NCBI GenBank assembly: GCA_937922785.1
Contig: CALAJQ010000005.1
Coordinates: forward strand, 18,023-82,022
Direction: 5' to 3'
Origin: an uncultured Acidimicrobiales bacterium
Lineage (GTDB): Bacteria > Actinomycetota > Acidimicrobiia > Acidimicrobiales > SZUA-35
DNA: 64,000 bases
Positions within the stretch are counted from its first letter, which is position 1. The number at the start of each line of letters is the position of its first letter. Position numbers and translations under genes: made by a program. The notes below the pieces were generated by a model. It had not been told where the DNA came from and did no database searches. It worked only from the letters and a program-made list of their open reading frames with translations. This document shows positions 17,139 to 25,468 of this stretch, piece after piece.

Positions 17139-19448
17139 GTGAGCGAGATCAGCATTGCTACCAGCGATCTAGCCGCTGGTGATGACCTCAGGGTCGAAGC
17201 CGACGACCTAACCGTCCACGCAGACCCCGAAGTTGCTGGTCTTTTCGCAGCCCGCCCACTGAGGAGTCTGCGTAACAGCGGAGTCACTTCTTCAATCGAC
17301 GGGGTGGCGATGTCCTCTTATCAAGGAGGGCGCTCTCACCTGATGTATGTCAGTGAAAGCCTGGCAACGCTACTCGGGTACCGTCCAGACCAATTGCTTG
17401 GCAAAAGCCCTCAGGTCTTGTTGTCAGATGACACCCCGGTTGAACAACTCGAAGCCGTTGGCGATGTTGTAGACAAGGGCGAACAAGCCACAGTGATGAT
17501 GGACCTGGCCCACTCCGACGGTTCCAAGATTCCTGTCAAGGCCAGCTTCTTGACGATCCCTTCGCTGGAAGGTACTACGCCGATTTTCCTCGCTCTCTAT
17601 CGAGACATGTCGCCCCGGCCGAGTGCAGAAAAGGTGCTGGCAGATCACGCCGACATGCTCGACTCACTGGCCCGTGGGTATGACCTTTCGGCCGTTCTGG
17701 CTGACGTCGCCCAGCGTGCCCAAGAGCAGCTCTCAGGCGGAACGTGTTGGATCGGCTTGGCCGATCGAGATCTCGAACTCGAGGGAATCATCCACGGCGG
17801 ACTACGGCCCGGGCTGATGGAAGCGGTGTTCCAGATGCTCGATGCAGACGGAGCTGCTGACACAACCGGTGTTGTCCGAGTAGAAGACCTACCTCTTGAA
17901 CTGGCTCTAGAGCTGGGCGAAAGTGGCTTTATCTCTTTGTGGCTGTCACCAATGCTTGGCCCTGACCAGCGGCACCTGGGCTCGCTCGTCATGCTGAACA
18001 GCCAGCGGCTGACGCCCCACCCTTCTGAGACCCAAGTTCTTTCACACCTAGGTCGGGTGGCTGCGGTTGCTGTCGAGCGCAGCTCCGCAGAAGCAACCCT
18101 GACCCATCACGCCTTGCACGACCCGCTGACCCAGCTTCCCAACCGTGCACTTATCGTTGATCGTCTGGAACAGGCCGTCGCTCGGCTGGGCACAGATTCG
18201 TCCAAGATGGCAGTCCTTCTTGTTGACATAGACCGTTTCAAGGCCATAAATGACACCCGGGGCCCAGAGGTTGGCGACGAGGTCTTGCGAGAAGCAAGCC
18301 GCCGGCTTAGGGGTTCAGTTCGGCAAGGCGACACAGTCGGCCGCATTGCCGGTGACCAGTTCGTCGTTTTGTACAGCGCTCAGCGAGAGACCGAAGTGGC
18401 CCGAGCCGCTTCACGAATCGTTTCGGCACTTTCCAAGCCAGTCGACGTGGCGCACCTAAACCTCGAACCTGACGGTCCTGAGGTTGTTTCTATGACGGCA
18501 TCGGTTGGCATCGTGATGCTGGATCAGCCAGGTCAGTCTCCGGGCGCCATAATTTCTAGCGCTGAAACAGCCCTACAGCTGGCAGTGGAGGCTGGTCGTG
18601 GCCGGTACGCAATGTTCGAAGAAAGCCTTCAAAAGCGCATAGTTGCCAGGCACGACATAGAACGAGCGCTGCAGGTAGCGATCGATTCAAACGAATTGGT
18701 TGTCCACTATCAACCCCTCGTGAGTACAGCGACTGGCAAAATGATCGGTGCCGAAGCTCTGATTCGTTGGGAACGACCCGAACATGGCCTGTTGCCTCCG
18801 GGTGAGTTCATAGAGATCGCCGAAGAAACCGGCTTGATCGTGCCCATCGGTGCCTGGGTAATAGATGAGGTTTGTCGCCAAATCGCCATCTGGCCGTCTG
18901 ACTCTTCAGGAAACGGTCCCGTAATTACAGTGAACCTTTCTGCCGCACAGCTAGCCGATGATTCCCTGATTCCCACAGTATTGGCGGCGATGGAGACCTA
19001 TTCGGTTGCCCCGGCGAGGCTTGGGTTCGAGGTAACTGAGTCGATGCGGGTTGAAGACTTGGAACGTGCGGTCGCAGCTCTTAAGCGGCTCTCTGCGCTC
19101 GGTTGCAAGGTCGCAATCGATGATTTCGGTATCGGGTACGCCACTTTGGACTACTTACGTAGGTTCTCGATGGCCGACACCATAAAGATTGATCGATCCT
19201 TCGTCGATGGCCTTGGCCAGGCCCGCGAAGACACCGCAATTGTTAGTGCTTCCTTGGCTCTGGCTTCGAGCTTGGGCATGCAAACAGTGGCAGAGGGCGT
19301 TGAAACCTGGGAACAGTTCACTCTTTTGCGTGATCTGAAGTGCGAGATTGCCCAGGGCTATCGGCTTAGTCGGCCAATCCCGTTCGATCAGGTGCTTGAA
19401 CTGTGGCAACGGGAGATCTTGGTTCCAGCGGAACTAGTTCAGCCCTAA
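17139..19448 (+). CDS. PAS-GAF-GGDEF-EAL cyclic-di-GMP signalling protein, probably a phosphodiesterase
   Basis: A 769-residue protein with, in order, a PAS domain (about residues 50-155, MYVSESLATLLGYRPDQLLG), a GAF-like domain (170-310), GGDEF (320-480) and EAL (500-755). The GGDEF signature reads AGDQF in RIAGDQFVVLY, so diguanylate cyclase activity is unlikely, although an RQGD inhibitory-site-like motif precedes it. The EAL domain retains catalytic residues: AEALIRW, ITVNLS, FEVTES, DDFGIGYATLDYL, TIKIDRSFV and AEGVET. It therefore probably hydrolyses c-di-GMP, with the PAS, GAF and degenerate GGDEF domains as sensors. It starts with GTG at 17139. It converges with, and its last codons overlap, the epimerase gene. 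Confidence 0.92.
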   Translation: MSEISIATSDLAAGDDLRVEADDLTVHADPEVAGLFAARPLRSLRNSGVTSSIDGVAMSSYQGGRSHLMYVSESLATLLGYRPDQLLGKSPQVLLSDDTPVEQLEAVGDVVDKGEQATVMMDLAHSDGSKIPVKASFLTIPSLEGTTPIFLALYRDMSPRPSAEKVLADHADMLDSLARGYDLSAVLADVAQRAQEQLSGGTCWIGLADRDLELEGIIHGGLRPGLMEAVFQMLDADGAADTTGVVRVEDLPLELALELGESGFISLWLSPMLGPDQRHLGSLVMLNSQRLTPHPSETQVLSHLGRVAAVAVERSSAEATLTHHALHDPLTQLPNRALIVDRLEQAVARLGTDSSKMAVLLVDIDRFKAINDTRGPEVGDEVLREASRRLRGSVRQGDTVGRIAGDQFVVLYSAQRETEVARAASRIVSALSKPVDVAHLNLEPDGPEVVSMTASVGIVMLDQPGQSPGAIISSAETALQLAVEAGRGRYAMFEESLQKRIVARHDIERALQVAIDSNELVVHYQPLVSTATGKMIGAEALIRWERPEHGLLPPGEFIEIAEETGLIVPIGAWVIDEVCRQIAIWPSDSSGNGPVITVNLSAAQLADDSLIPTVLAAMETYSVAPARLGFEVTESMRVEDLERAVAALKRLSALGCKVAIDDFGIGYATLDYLRRFSMADTIKIDRSFVDGLGQAREDTAIVSASLALASSLGMQTVAEGVETWEQFTLLRDLKCEIAQGYRLSRPIPFDQVLELWQREILVPAELVQP

Positions 19449-19852
19449 AGGTTCTCTTGGACTAGTTCAATCAGAGTGCCGAGGCTGCCCTTTGGGTGGA
19501 TAAAAGCGACGGTTGTGCCTCTAGAGCCAGGTCGAGGTTTCGGATCGATTGGCCTAGCGCCGGCGGCAACCATTGACGCAAGGGCTGCCTCACAATCATC
19601 AACTCGGTAGCCAATGTGATGTAATCCTTCGCCTCTTTTTTCAAGAAATTTGGCTATAGGTGAGTCGGGCCGTGTAGCTGCGGTCAATTGGATGTAGCTG
19701 TCGGCCACTTTGATGAGCGCCTCTTCGACACCGTCACTCTCCACGGTTTCGCGGTGAGCAACTTCGGCCCCAAAACTCTCTTTGTAGTAGGCAATGGCTT
19801 CGTCAAGGTCACGCACAGCGATGGCGACGTGGTCAATCTCGGTTAGTAGCAT
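19445..19852 (-). CDS. mce: Methylmalonyl-CoA epimerase
   Basis: Interconverts (2S)- and (2R)-methylmalonyl-CoA in propionate metabolism. It is a 135-residue VOC-fold protein with the metal-binding and core motifs IDHVAIAVRDLDEAIAYYKESFG, SPIAKFLEKRGEGLHHIGYRVDD (His ligand) and FIHPKGSLGTLIELVQ (Glu ligand). The reading frame is open 20 codons further upstream, but homologues start at LLTEIDHVAIAV, so ATG 19852 is chosen. It is convergent with the c-di-GMP gene (4-bp stop overlap) and divergent from divIVA. Its mutase partners are not in the window. Confidence 0.93.
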   Translation of the reverse strand: MLLTEIDHVAIAVRDLDEAIAYYKESFGAEVAHRETVESDGVEEALIKVADSYIQLTAATRPDSPIAKFLEKRGEGLHHIGYRVDDCEAALASMVAAGARPIDPKPRPGSRGTTVAFIHPKGSLGTLIELVQENL

Positions 19853-20007
19853 GTTCAGAAATCTCCCGTGGTCACAGTCATAGATTGCGCTTGCGCTATC
19901 CAACAACACCATAAATGAGGTTGAATGAAGAAACTAAGTCTGACCATAAGTCCTCAACTGTGTGCTGCGGGTTCCGATTGGTCTCCACCAGTGAGGAGGA
20001 AGTCACC

Positions 20008-21897
20008 GTGGCTCTCAACCCCGAAGAAATCGAAAGTAAACAGTTCACGATCGGCCTTCGAGGGTTCGATCGCGACGAGGTCGAGAATTACCTCGGCAAG
20101 GTTGCGCGTCAGATGCGCCGTCTTGATGACGAGCTCAGCGTCGCCGAAGCTGAAGCCGCCAGCGCGTCGGCAGAAGCAGCATCGGCCCGTGAGGCCCAGG
20201 CTCTTCTAGAGGCTGCCCCGCCTGCTGCTGAGCAGGTTGTTCCAGATGCACTGGCTGCGCCAGCTCGCCAAGCTCCAGCCACTCTTGAAGAAGACCTTGA
20301 GTACTTCACCGACGACCGGTTCACCGAGTTTGGCGACCGCATGGCCGCACTATTGCGACTTGCCCACGAGGACGCCGCTGCTGTCCGCGCTCAGGCTGAG
20401 TCTGACGCTGAGGCAGCACGAGAAGCTTCTGATGCGGCAACTTTGGCCGCTACTGAAGCCGCCGCTGAGATTCGCGCTGAAGCCGACGAGTACCGCACTG
20501 AGGTTCGCGCCGAAGCTGAGGCTTATCGTGAAGAAGTTAAGGCTGAGGCCGAGGCGTACCGCGAAGAGATCAAGGCTGAGGCTGAGGCTGAGCTAAACAT
20601 CGCCACCCAAGAGCTGCAGTCAGCTCGAGATGAGTCTGCAGAACTCATTTCCCAGGCTCGAAGCCAGGCCGAGTTCATCCAGCATGAAGCTGATGAAATG
20701 TCACGGGCTAAGATTCGCGACAATGTCGATGCCGCTGAGAAGCGACTGAACATCTTGAGAGTCACCGAGGTTTCCTCTCGTGAACGCATCCAGATTGCAC
20801 AGAACGAGCTGCAGGCAGCACTTGCCAAGCTTGAAGAGTCTCCGCTTCAAGAACTGAGCGATCCTTCAGTTGCTGATGGAATTCTCGAAGAAGCAACCGC
20901 CAAGGCCGCAGACGCAGTGCCTCCGGTGGCCGCCCCAGCCGAAGACACTGGCGAAGGCTCAGCTGACGTAGAAGGCTCAGCTGACGTAGAAGGCTCAGCC
21001 GCTGATGTTGAAGTAATTGACACTGACGAGGTCATAGACACTGACGCAGCAGAGGTTGTTGACGAAGTAGTAGACACTGACGCAGCAGAGGTTGTTGACG
21101 AAGTCGTAGACATTGACGCAGCAGAGGTTGTTGACGAAGTCGCAGATGGCAGCGATGTCGATGAGCCCGTTGAAGTCGATGAGGTAGTCGAAGCCGTAGA
21201 AGACGCTGATGAAGTCGATGAGGTAGTCGAAGCCGTACAAGACGCTGATGAGGTTGTCGAGACTGACGATCTAGAGACCGACGAAACTGTTGAAGCCGCA
21301 GAAGAGATCGAGGTTGAGTCGGAGCGGGCAGACGTTCAGGATCGCCCAGCCGATGACCTGTTCGACAGCTCATATAGCGACGACCCTGCCGAGATCACTG
21401 CTACCGAAGACGGAGCAATTGACTCAGCGCTGCTGGCTGACGAGATTGATCTCCCAGACATCCCAGGCGTCGACTCAATCATCGATTCAACTGAGGCCGA
21501 CGCTGAGGCCGAGGCTGAAGAATTCTCAATCGAGCCAGAGGTTGAGGTAGTCGAAGAGCCAGTTGAAGTGATCACAGATCCTGCTGATGAGAACGGCTCA
21601 AGCACCAACACCCCATGGTGGGCCAAGAAGCGTAAGAACGCCGATGGCGACTCTTCGACACCACCTCCACCTCCGCCTCCACCAACAGGTGCAGTATCGG
21701 TTGTTGACTCTGTTCCATCGGCCCCGGCCGCACCAGGAGACTCTCCACTAAGTGGGGTCGCCGAGGCTGCCCGAGCCGCCGCTCAGGAAATGAACGCCCC
21801 CGAAGTTCAGACCCCAGACAACGAAGATGCGTTGGCACGGTTGGTCCGAGAGGCCATGCAAAAGGCCGTTGAGGGTGCTCGAGGACCAGAATCCTAA
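20008..21897 (+). CDS. DivIVA/Wag31-family protein with long acidic repeat tail
   Basis: A polar-growth or cell-division scaffold of 629 residues, much longer than typical DivIVA. The N-terminal DivIVA domain is clear (LNPEEIESKQFTIGLRGFDRDEVENYL). Coiled coils follow (about 35-60 and 130-310), including near-identical units such as EAEAYREEVKAEAEAYREEI. Residues about 315-560 are very acidic, with imperfect repeats: GSADVE three times, DTDAAEVVDEVV three times, and VDEVVEAVEDADE twice. The tail has a poly-proline run (TPPPPPPPPTG). The start is GTG 20008, with an excellent GAGGAGGAAG ribosome-binding site; the frame is open upstream to 19915. Converges on recR across a repeat-rich spacer. 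Confidence 0.9.
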   Translation: MALNPEEIESKQFTIGLRGFDRDEVENYLGKVARQMRRLDDELSVAEAEAASASAEAASAREAQALLEAAPPAAEQVVPDALAAPARQAPATLEEDLEYFTDDRFTEFGDRMAALLRLAHEDAAAVRAQAESDAEAAREASDAATLAATEAAAEIRAEADEYRTEVRAEAEAYREEVKAEAEAYREEIKAEAEAELNIATQELQSARDESAELISQARSQAEFIQHEADEMSRAKIRDNVDAAEKRLNILRVTEVSSRERIQIAQNELQAALAKLEESPLQELSDPSVADGILEEATAKAADAVPPVAAPAEDTGEGSADVEGSADVEGSAADVEVIDTDEVIDTDAAEVVDEVVDTDAAEVVDEVVDIDAAEVVDEVADGSDVDEPVEVDEVVEAVEDADEVDEVVEAVQDADEVVETDDLETDETVEAAEEIEVESERADVQDRPADDLFDSSYSDDPAEITATEDGAIDSALLADEIDLPDIPGVDSIIDSTEADAEAEAEEFSIEPEVEVVEEPVEVITDPADENGSSTNTPWWAKKRKNADGDSSTPPPPPPPPTGAVSVVDSVPSAPAAPGDSPLSGVAEAARAAAQEMNAPEVQTPDNEDALARLVREAMQKAVEGARGPES

Positions 21898-21926
21898 AGC
21901 TCGCTGTTTACAGCGTTGTGGGCAAA

Positions 21927-21955
21927 CTGTGGATAACCATGCCGGTTATCCACAG
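21927..21955. promoter_or_regulatory. Inverted pair of DnaA boxes forming a hairpin
   Basis: CTGTGGATAACC (21927-21938) and GGTTATCCACAG (21944-21955) are perfect inverted copies separated by 5 nt. Each contains an exact DnaA box (TTATCCACA). The pair follows divIVA and is preceded by a smaller hairpin, CGCTGT/ACAGCG (21902-21915). It may be a terminator, a DnaA-titration site, or both. No dnaA or dnaN gene is nearby, so it is not evidently oriC. Confidence 0.45.
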
Positions 21956-22136
21956 AATTCGATGACAAATGCTTGACAATCCCATAGTGCCCTGACCAGG
22001 TATTAGGCGTTCTTGCCTACCAACTTGCACAGGTACATGAAGATGTCGTAACTTAATTGTCAAACACATGAACGGAACCTGGCAGACCTTCTCTAGCTAG
22101 AAGAGATCGGTTAAGGGCCCCAAAGTGCAGTGACCA

Positions 22137-22281
22137 CCGGGTCGGTGACTTCCTCTCCCCGCCGACCCGGTCGTCGCGTTTTCGAACAAAAACCCGGTTC
22201 TGGCGGTGTAGCCAGTCAAACCCGGCGGTTTCCCAGGTCAGTTCGGATTTTTTGGCTGGTAGCCAGGTCAGAACACCGGGT
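22137..22281. repeat. Intergenic palindromic module between divIVA and recR
   Basis: ACCGGGTCGG (22137-22146) pairs with CCGACCCGGT (22163-22172) and is followed by GTTTTCG, a terminator-like hairpin. Next comes GTTCTGGCGGTGTAGCCAG (from 22198) and, near 22255-22275, a 21-bp unit beginning GGCTGGTAGCCAGG. Both recur exactly downstream of the giant surface-protein gene (37241-37379). The rest of the spacer 21956-22136 shows nothing I can identify. Confidence 0.6.
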
Positions 22282-22887
22282 CTATCCGACGGTTTGGCGA
22301 CCTTCGAGGGCTCGGCCCAGTGTAAGTTCGTCGGCATATTCGAGGTCTCCGCCTACCGGCAGGCCTGAAGCGAGGCGGCTGACCTTCACGTCAAAATCCG
22401 CTAGCACCTTGGTGGCCAAATATGACGCTGTGATTTCACCTTCAATATTGGGGTTTGTACACAGGATGACCTCAGTGATGTCTTCTGATGCCACCCGGAG
22501 CACGAGCTCTTTGATCTTCAATTGATCGGGGCCGATTCCTTCGAGATGGTTGATCGCGCCAAGCAGAACGTGGTAGCGCCCCTTGAACGAGCCGGTCTTT
22601 TCCAGCGCCGCGATGTCCTTTGGCTCCTCGACAACGCAAATTACGTGCTGATCACGCTGTGGGTTGTTGCAAATCGTGCACTCGGCGCCCTCAGAGATGT
22701 TGAAACAGCGTTCGCAGAACGAGACCTTCTCCTTCACGTCCGAAATGGCCTCTGACAGACGGCGCGCATCGATGGGATCAACCTTCAACAGATGGAAGGC
22801 GATCCTCTGAGCGCTTTTGGGGCCAATTCCAGGGAGTCGACCCAACTCGTCTATGAGGATTTCAACGGGTTTGGCGTACGAGCTCAC
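22282..22887 (-). CDS. recR: Recombination protein RecR
   Basis: A 201-residue recombinational repair protein acting with RecF and RecO to load RecA at single-strand gaps. The N-terminal helix-hairpin-helix [20 protein letters not shown], the four-cysteine zinc finger [16 protein letters not shown], and the Toprim domain [36 protein letters not shown] are all intact. The C-terminal Walker-like block with TASYLA and [25 protein letters not shown] is complete. Its ATG overlaps the ybaB stop, placing it third in the dnaX-ybaB-recR operon. Confidence 0.96.
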   Translation of the reverse strand: MSSYAKPVEILIDELGRLPGIGPKSAQRIAFHLLKVDPIDARRLSEAISDVKEKVSFCERCFNISEGAECTICNNPQRDQHVICVVEEPKDIAALEKTGSFKGRYHVLLGAINHLEGIGPDQLKIKELVLRVASEDITEVILCTNPNIEGEITASYLATKVLADFDVKVSRLASGLPVGGDLEYADELTLGRALEGRQTVG

Positions 22888-23213
22888 TCGCCGGTGCCCA
22901 GCATTCCGCCAAGCGCTCCAAGATCCATCCCGCCCATTGCCTGTTCTTGCAACTCCGCAATTTGGGCTGCGGCATCACGAAGCGCAGCAAGCACGAGCTC
23001 TTCCAACAACTCAACATCGTCAGGGTCGACGGCTTCGGGCGCAATCTTGACGCCCTTGTATTCGCCGGTGCCAGTCAGCTCGATGCTGACCTTGTTGCCG
23101 CCGGCGGTGCCGGTAACGATCTGGTTGGCTTGCTCGGCTTGAGCTTCCATCATTTGCTGTTGCATCGCTTGGGCCTGTTCGAGCAGGCCGCCAAGATCAA
23201 ATCCGTCTGTCAT
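22884..23213 (-). CDS. YbaB/EbfC family nucleoid-associated protein
   Basis: A 109-residue DNA-binding protein of the YbaB/EbfC type, typically found between dnaX and recR as here. The central block [49 protein letters not shown] is diagnostic. Unusually Met/Gln-rich N-terminal helix ([18 protein letters not shown]), as in many homologues. The Gly/Met-rich C-terminus ([18 protein letters not shown]) is typical of actinobacterial versions. It starts with ATG 23213 and overlaps recR by 4 bp. It binds DNA as a dimer in the family; the target is not known here. Confidence 0.93.
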   Translation of the reverse strand: MTDGFDLGGLLEQAQAMQQQMMEAQAEQANQIVTGTAGGNKVSIELTGTGEYKGVKIAPEAVDPDDVELLEELVLAALRDAAAQIAELQEQAMGGMDLGALGGMLGTGE

Positions 23214-23233
23214 GACACTCCTAAGTGTGAGAT

Positions 23234-25168
23234 CTAGTTTCCGCCATCAATGACTTTGGCGCCCGGGAAGGCTTGAGTCAGGCGGTCAATACTGTTTGAC
23301 GCTACATCGTTGGCGTCTTTGAGTTGAGTAACGTCCACAACCTCTTCGGGCTCGTCAGAAAGAACCTTGGGTTTAGGTGCAGACTCGGTCATTTCTCGAG
23401 GCGGTCCATTGCCGGCATCAACCACGATTTCGATAACAATGTCTCGGCCCAGGCGGCGACTGAGAGCCGCCTCGACCTCTGTCTTTACATCAGCGGTTCG
23501 CGTAGCAGCCATCTGGTTGGGGAGTGCGAAGGTGGCGGCGTCGCCGTTGAGGGCCGTAAAGGTGCCAGTTCGGAAGCGGGAACGAGCCCTCTGTGAAACT
23601 GACTGCAGCAGGTCATCAGCGATTGCAGCGTGAATGTCTTGCAGGCTGACAGGCACGTCGCTGCGGGGCGCGGCCGCCTCTGCGGGCGCAGCTGGCGGGG
23701 CTGTTTCCTGAGGGGGTGCTGGCTGGCGAGTTCGTTGGTTTGGTGACGCTTTGACTTCGGCGAGCCTGGCCCGAGCGATATCCGCGCCAGTTGGTGCACC
23801 GGCTGGCTTTGCGGCAGCAGGGTCTGTTGCGCTGGATGCGGCGGGTGAGGCTTGGGGTGCCGAGCGCGGGACTGGGGGTCGCTTGCCAGGGGGTGGTGGA
23901 GCCGAAGCCTGTGGTGGAGGCGGGTTGGAGGCTTGGGGCGCCGGTGGTTGTAGATCTGCACGCGGAGGTGGTGGTTGGGTGTCAGCCTGGGGTGGCCCCG
24001 GTTGGGCCGTAGCGCCAGCGCTGGGTTGATTGGCTGGGGGAGCGGCTACGGCTCCTCCTGCAACTGCACCTCCTGCAACTTGAGCTTCAAGCGCTTCGAT
24101 CCGGGCTAGTAGCGCCGAAACGTCGGAGCCATCACGGCGGGCCAAGTTCAGCAATGCAACTTCTAGTGGCACGCGCGGATCCGCGGCCTGGCGCATGTCG
24201 ACCAGGGCCTTGCCTAGGACCTCAAGTGAACGCGTCAAGACGGCTGGTCCGACGTCGCTGGCTAAAGACTTGGCTGCGGCGGTGTCGGCCTCGGCCAGGT
24301 GATCCAGTTCGGCACCCATCGAGGCAAGAAATGCGTTCCGCAGCACCGCAAGCGTGTCTTCGCCAATGGTTCTTGGTTCTCGGCCCGCCTCAAGGCCTCG
24401 CTGGATAAGGCGAATGGTCGAAGCAGAGTCTTGAGCCCCTATGGCCTTAACGACCTCGACCCCAATGTTGGAATCTCTGGGCACGCCGCCGGCGGCGGCA
24501 ACCAGGTCGAGCGCCGACAACGTGTCTCTGGCCGAGCCGCCACCTTTGCGTAGAGCAAAGGCAAAGCCTTCGTCGGTGATGGGCAAACCCGCATCTTCAG
24601 CTACCCAGCGGATGTGCTTTTCGAGGTCTTCGGCGCCGATCAGATTGAACTCAAAATGTTGAGTCCGGCTTTTGATCGTGGAAACAACTTTGTGTGGTTC
24701 TGTGGTTGCCAACACAAACACGACGTGGGCAGGTGGCTCTTCGAGTGTTTTGAGAAGCGCGTTCTCTGCGCCCGAGGTGAGCATGTGGACCTCATCAAGG
24801 ATGTAGACCTTGGTCCGGCCGGGAGAACCGAGAGCAACCTTTGCAATCAGGTCGCGAACGTCGTCGACCTTGTTGTTCGACGCAGCATCCAACTCGTGAA
24901 GGTCAAAGGAGGTTCCAGCTTCGATCTGAGTACAGCTGTCACAAGTTGTGCACGGCTCCCCGTCGGAGAGATTTTCACAGTTCAGAGCCTTGGCCAGGAT
25001 CCGAGCAGTAGAGGTTTTGCCTGTTCCCCGGGGTCCACTGAATAGATATGCGTGGCTGTGCCGACCCTCCGCAACTGCGGTTTTTAATGCGAACTTGGTG
25101 GTGTCTTGACCCACAAGCTGTTCGAAGTTCTGCGACCGGTAGCGCCGGTAAAGACTCTGATATCCCAC
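23234..25168 (-). CDS. dnaX: DNA polymerase III subunit gamma/tau
   Basis: Clamp-loader ATPase of the replisome, about 644 residues. AAA+ core: Walker A FSGPRGTGKTSTARILAKAL, zinc module CENLSDGEPCTTCDSC, Walker B VYILDEVHMLT, sensor 1 FVLATTEPHKV and the SRC-like KSRTQHFEFN. A Pro/Ala-rich linker (about residues 380-500) precedes the C-terminal tau-specific domain. No obvious frameshift site for gamma was recognised. The frame is open to GTG 25201, but homologues start at YQSLYRRYR, so GTG 25168 is preferred; neither has a strong ribosome-binding site. It is the first gene of the dnaX-ybaB-recR operon and is divergent from the selenothioredoxin gene. Confidence 0.93.
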   Translation of the reverse strand: MGYQSLYRRYRSQNFEQLVGQDTTKFALKTAVAEGRHSHAYLFSGPRGTGKTSTARILAKALNCENLSDGEPCTTCDSCTQIEAGTSFDLHELDAASNNKVDDVRDLIAKVALGSPGRTKVYILDEVHMLTSGAENALLKTLEEPPAHVVFVLATTEPHKVVSTIKSRTQHFEFNLIGAEDLEKHIRWVAEDAGLPITDEGFAFALRKGGGSARDTLSALDLVAAAGGVPRDSNIGVEVVKAIGAQDSASTIRLIQRGLEAGREPRTIGEDTLAVLRNAFLASMGAELDHLAEADTAAAKSLASDVGPAVLTRSLEVLGKALVDMRQAADPRVPLEVALLNLARRDGSDVSALLARIEALEAQVAGGAVAGGAVAAPPANQPSAGATAQPGPPQADTQPPPPRADLQPPAPQASNPPPPQASAPPPPGKRPPVPRSAPQASPAASSATDPAAAKPAGAPTGADIARARLAEVKASPNQRTRQPAPPQETAPPAAPAEAAAPRSDVPVSLQDIHAAIADDLLQSVSQRARSRFRTGTFTALNGDAATFALPNQMAATRTADVKTEVEAALSRRLGRDIVIEIVVDAGNGPPREMTESAPKPKVLSDEPEEVVDVTQLKDANDVASNSIDRLTQAFPGAKVIDGGN

Positions 25169-25201
25169 AGTTTCTGAGCCTATCGCCAGGGGTGGGATCA
25201 C

Positions 25202-25447
25202 CGAGAGCGGAGCAGAAGCTCAGCTGCGGCCAGTTCCCGGTATTTGGAACAACCATCACACCTATGCTCGCTAGAAGCAGTATTATTGCTTCTAAGAGAT
25301 TCTTGCAGAATGTATCCTATGAGTCTTCTGACCAGGGCTTAATAGTGTCGGCGAATGCTTTTGCCTTGAATCTGGGATGAATCGGCTCAGCGGCGGATCT
25401 GGGCCGGTTCATCCGTCCAAGCCCAGATTTAACAAGTCGGCAATATC
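25202..25447 (+). other. Structured intergenic/leader region upstream of the UGA thioredoxin gene
   Basis: The space between divergent dnaX and the thioredoxin gene holds several inverted repeats. TAGAAGCA/TGCTTCTA (25272-25294) has a 7-nt loop. AATCTGGG (25369-25376) pairs with CCCAGATT (25422-25429). A partly overlapping GGATGAA/TTCATCC pair (25375-25381 and 25408-25414) could form an alternative fold. This may be a regulatory leader; no known riboswitch was recognised and no promoter can be assigned with confidence. Confidence 0.3.
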
Positions 25448-25468
25448 GTGGCGGGTACGCTTGTGGTC

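Noticed and set aside
21927..21955. Chromosomal origin of replication
   Set aside because: Only two DnaA boxes in a hairpin, with no AT-rich unwinding region and no dnaA, dnaN or parAB nearby.
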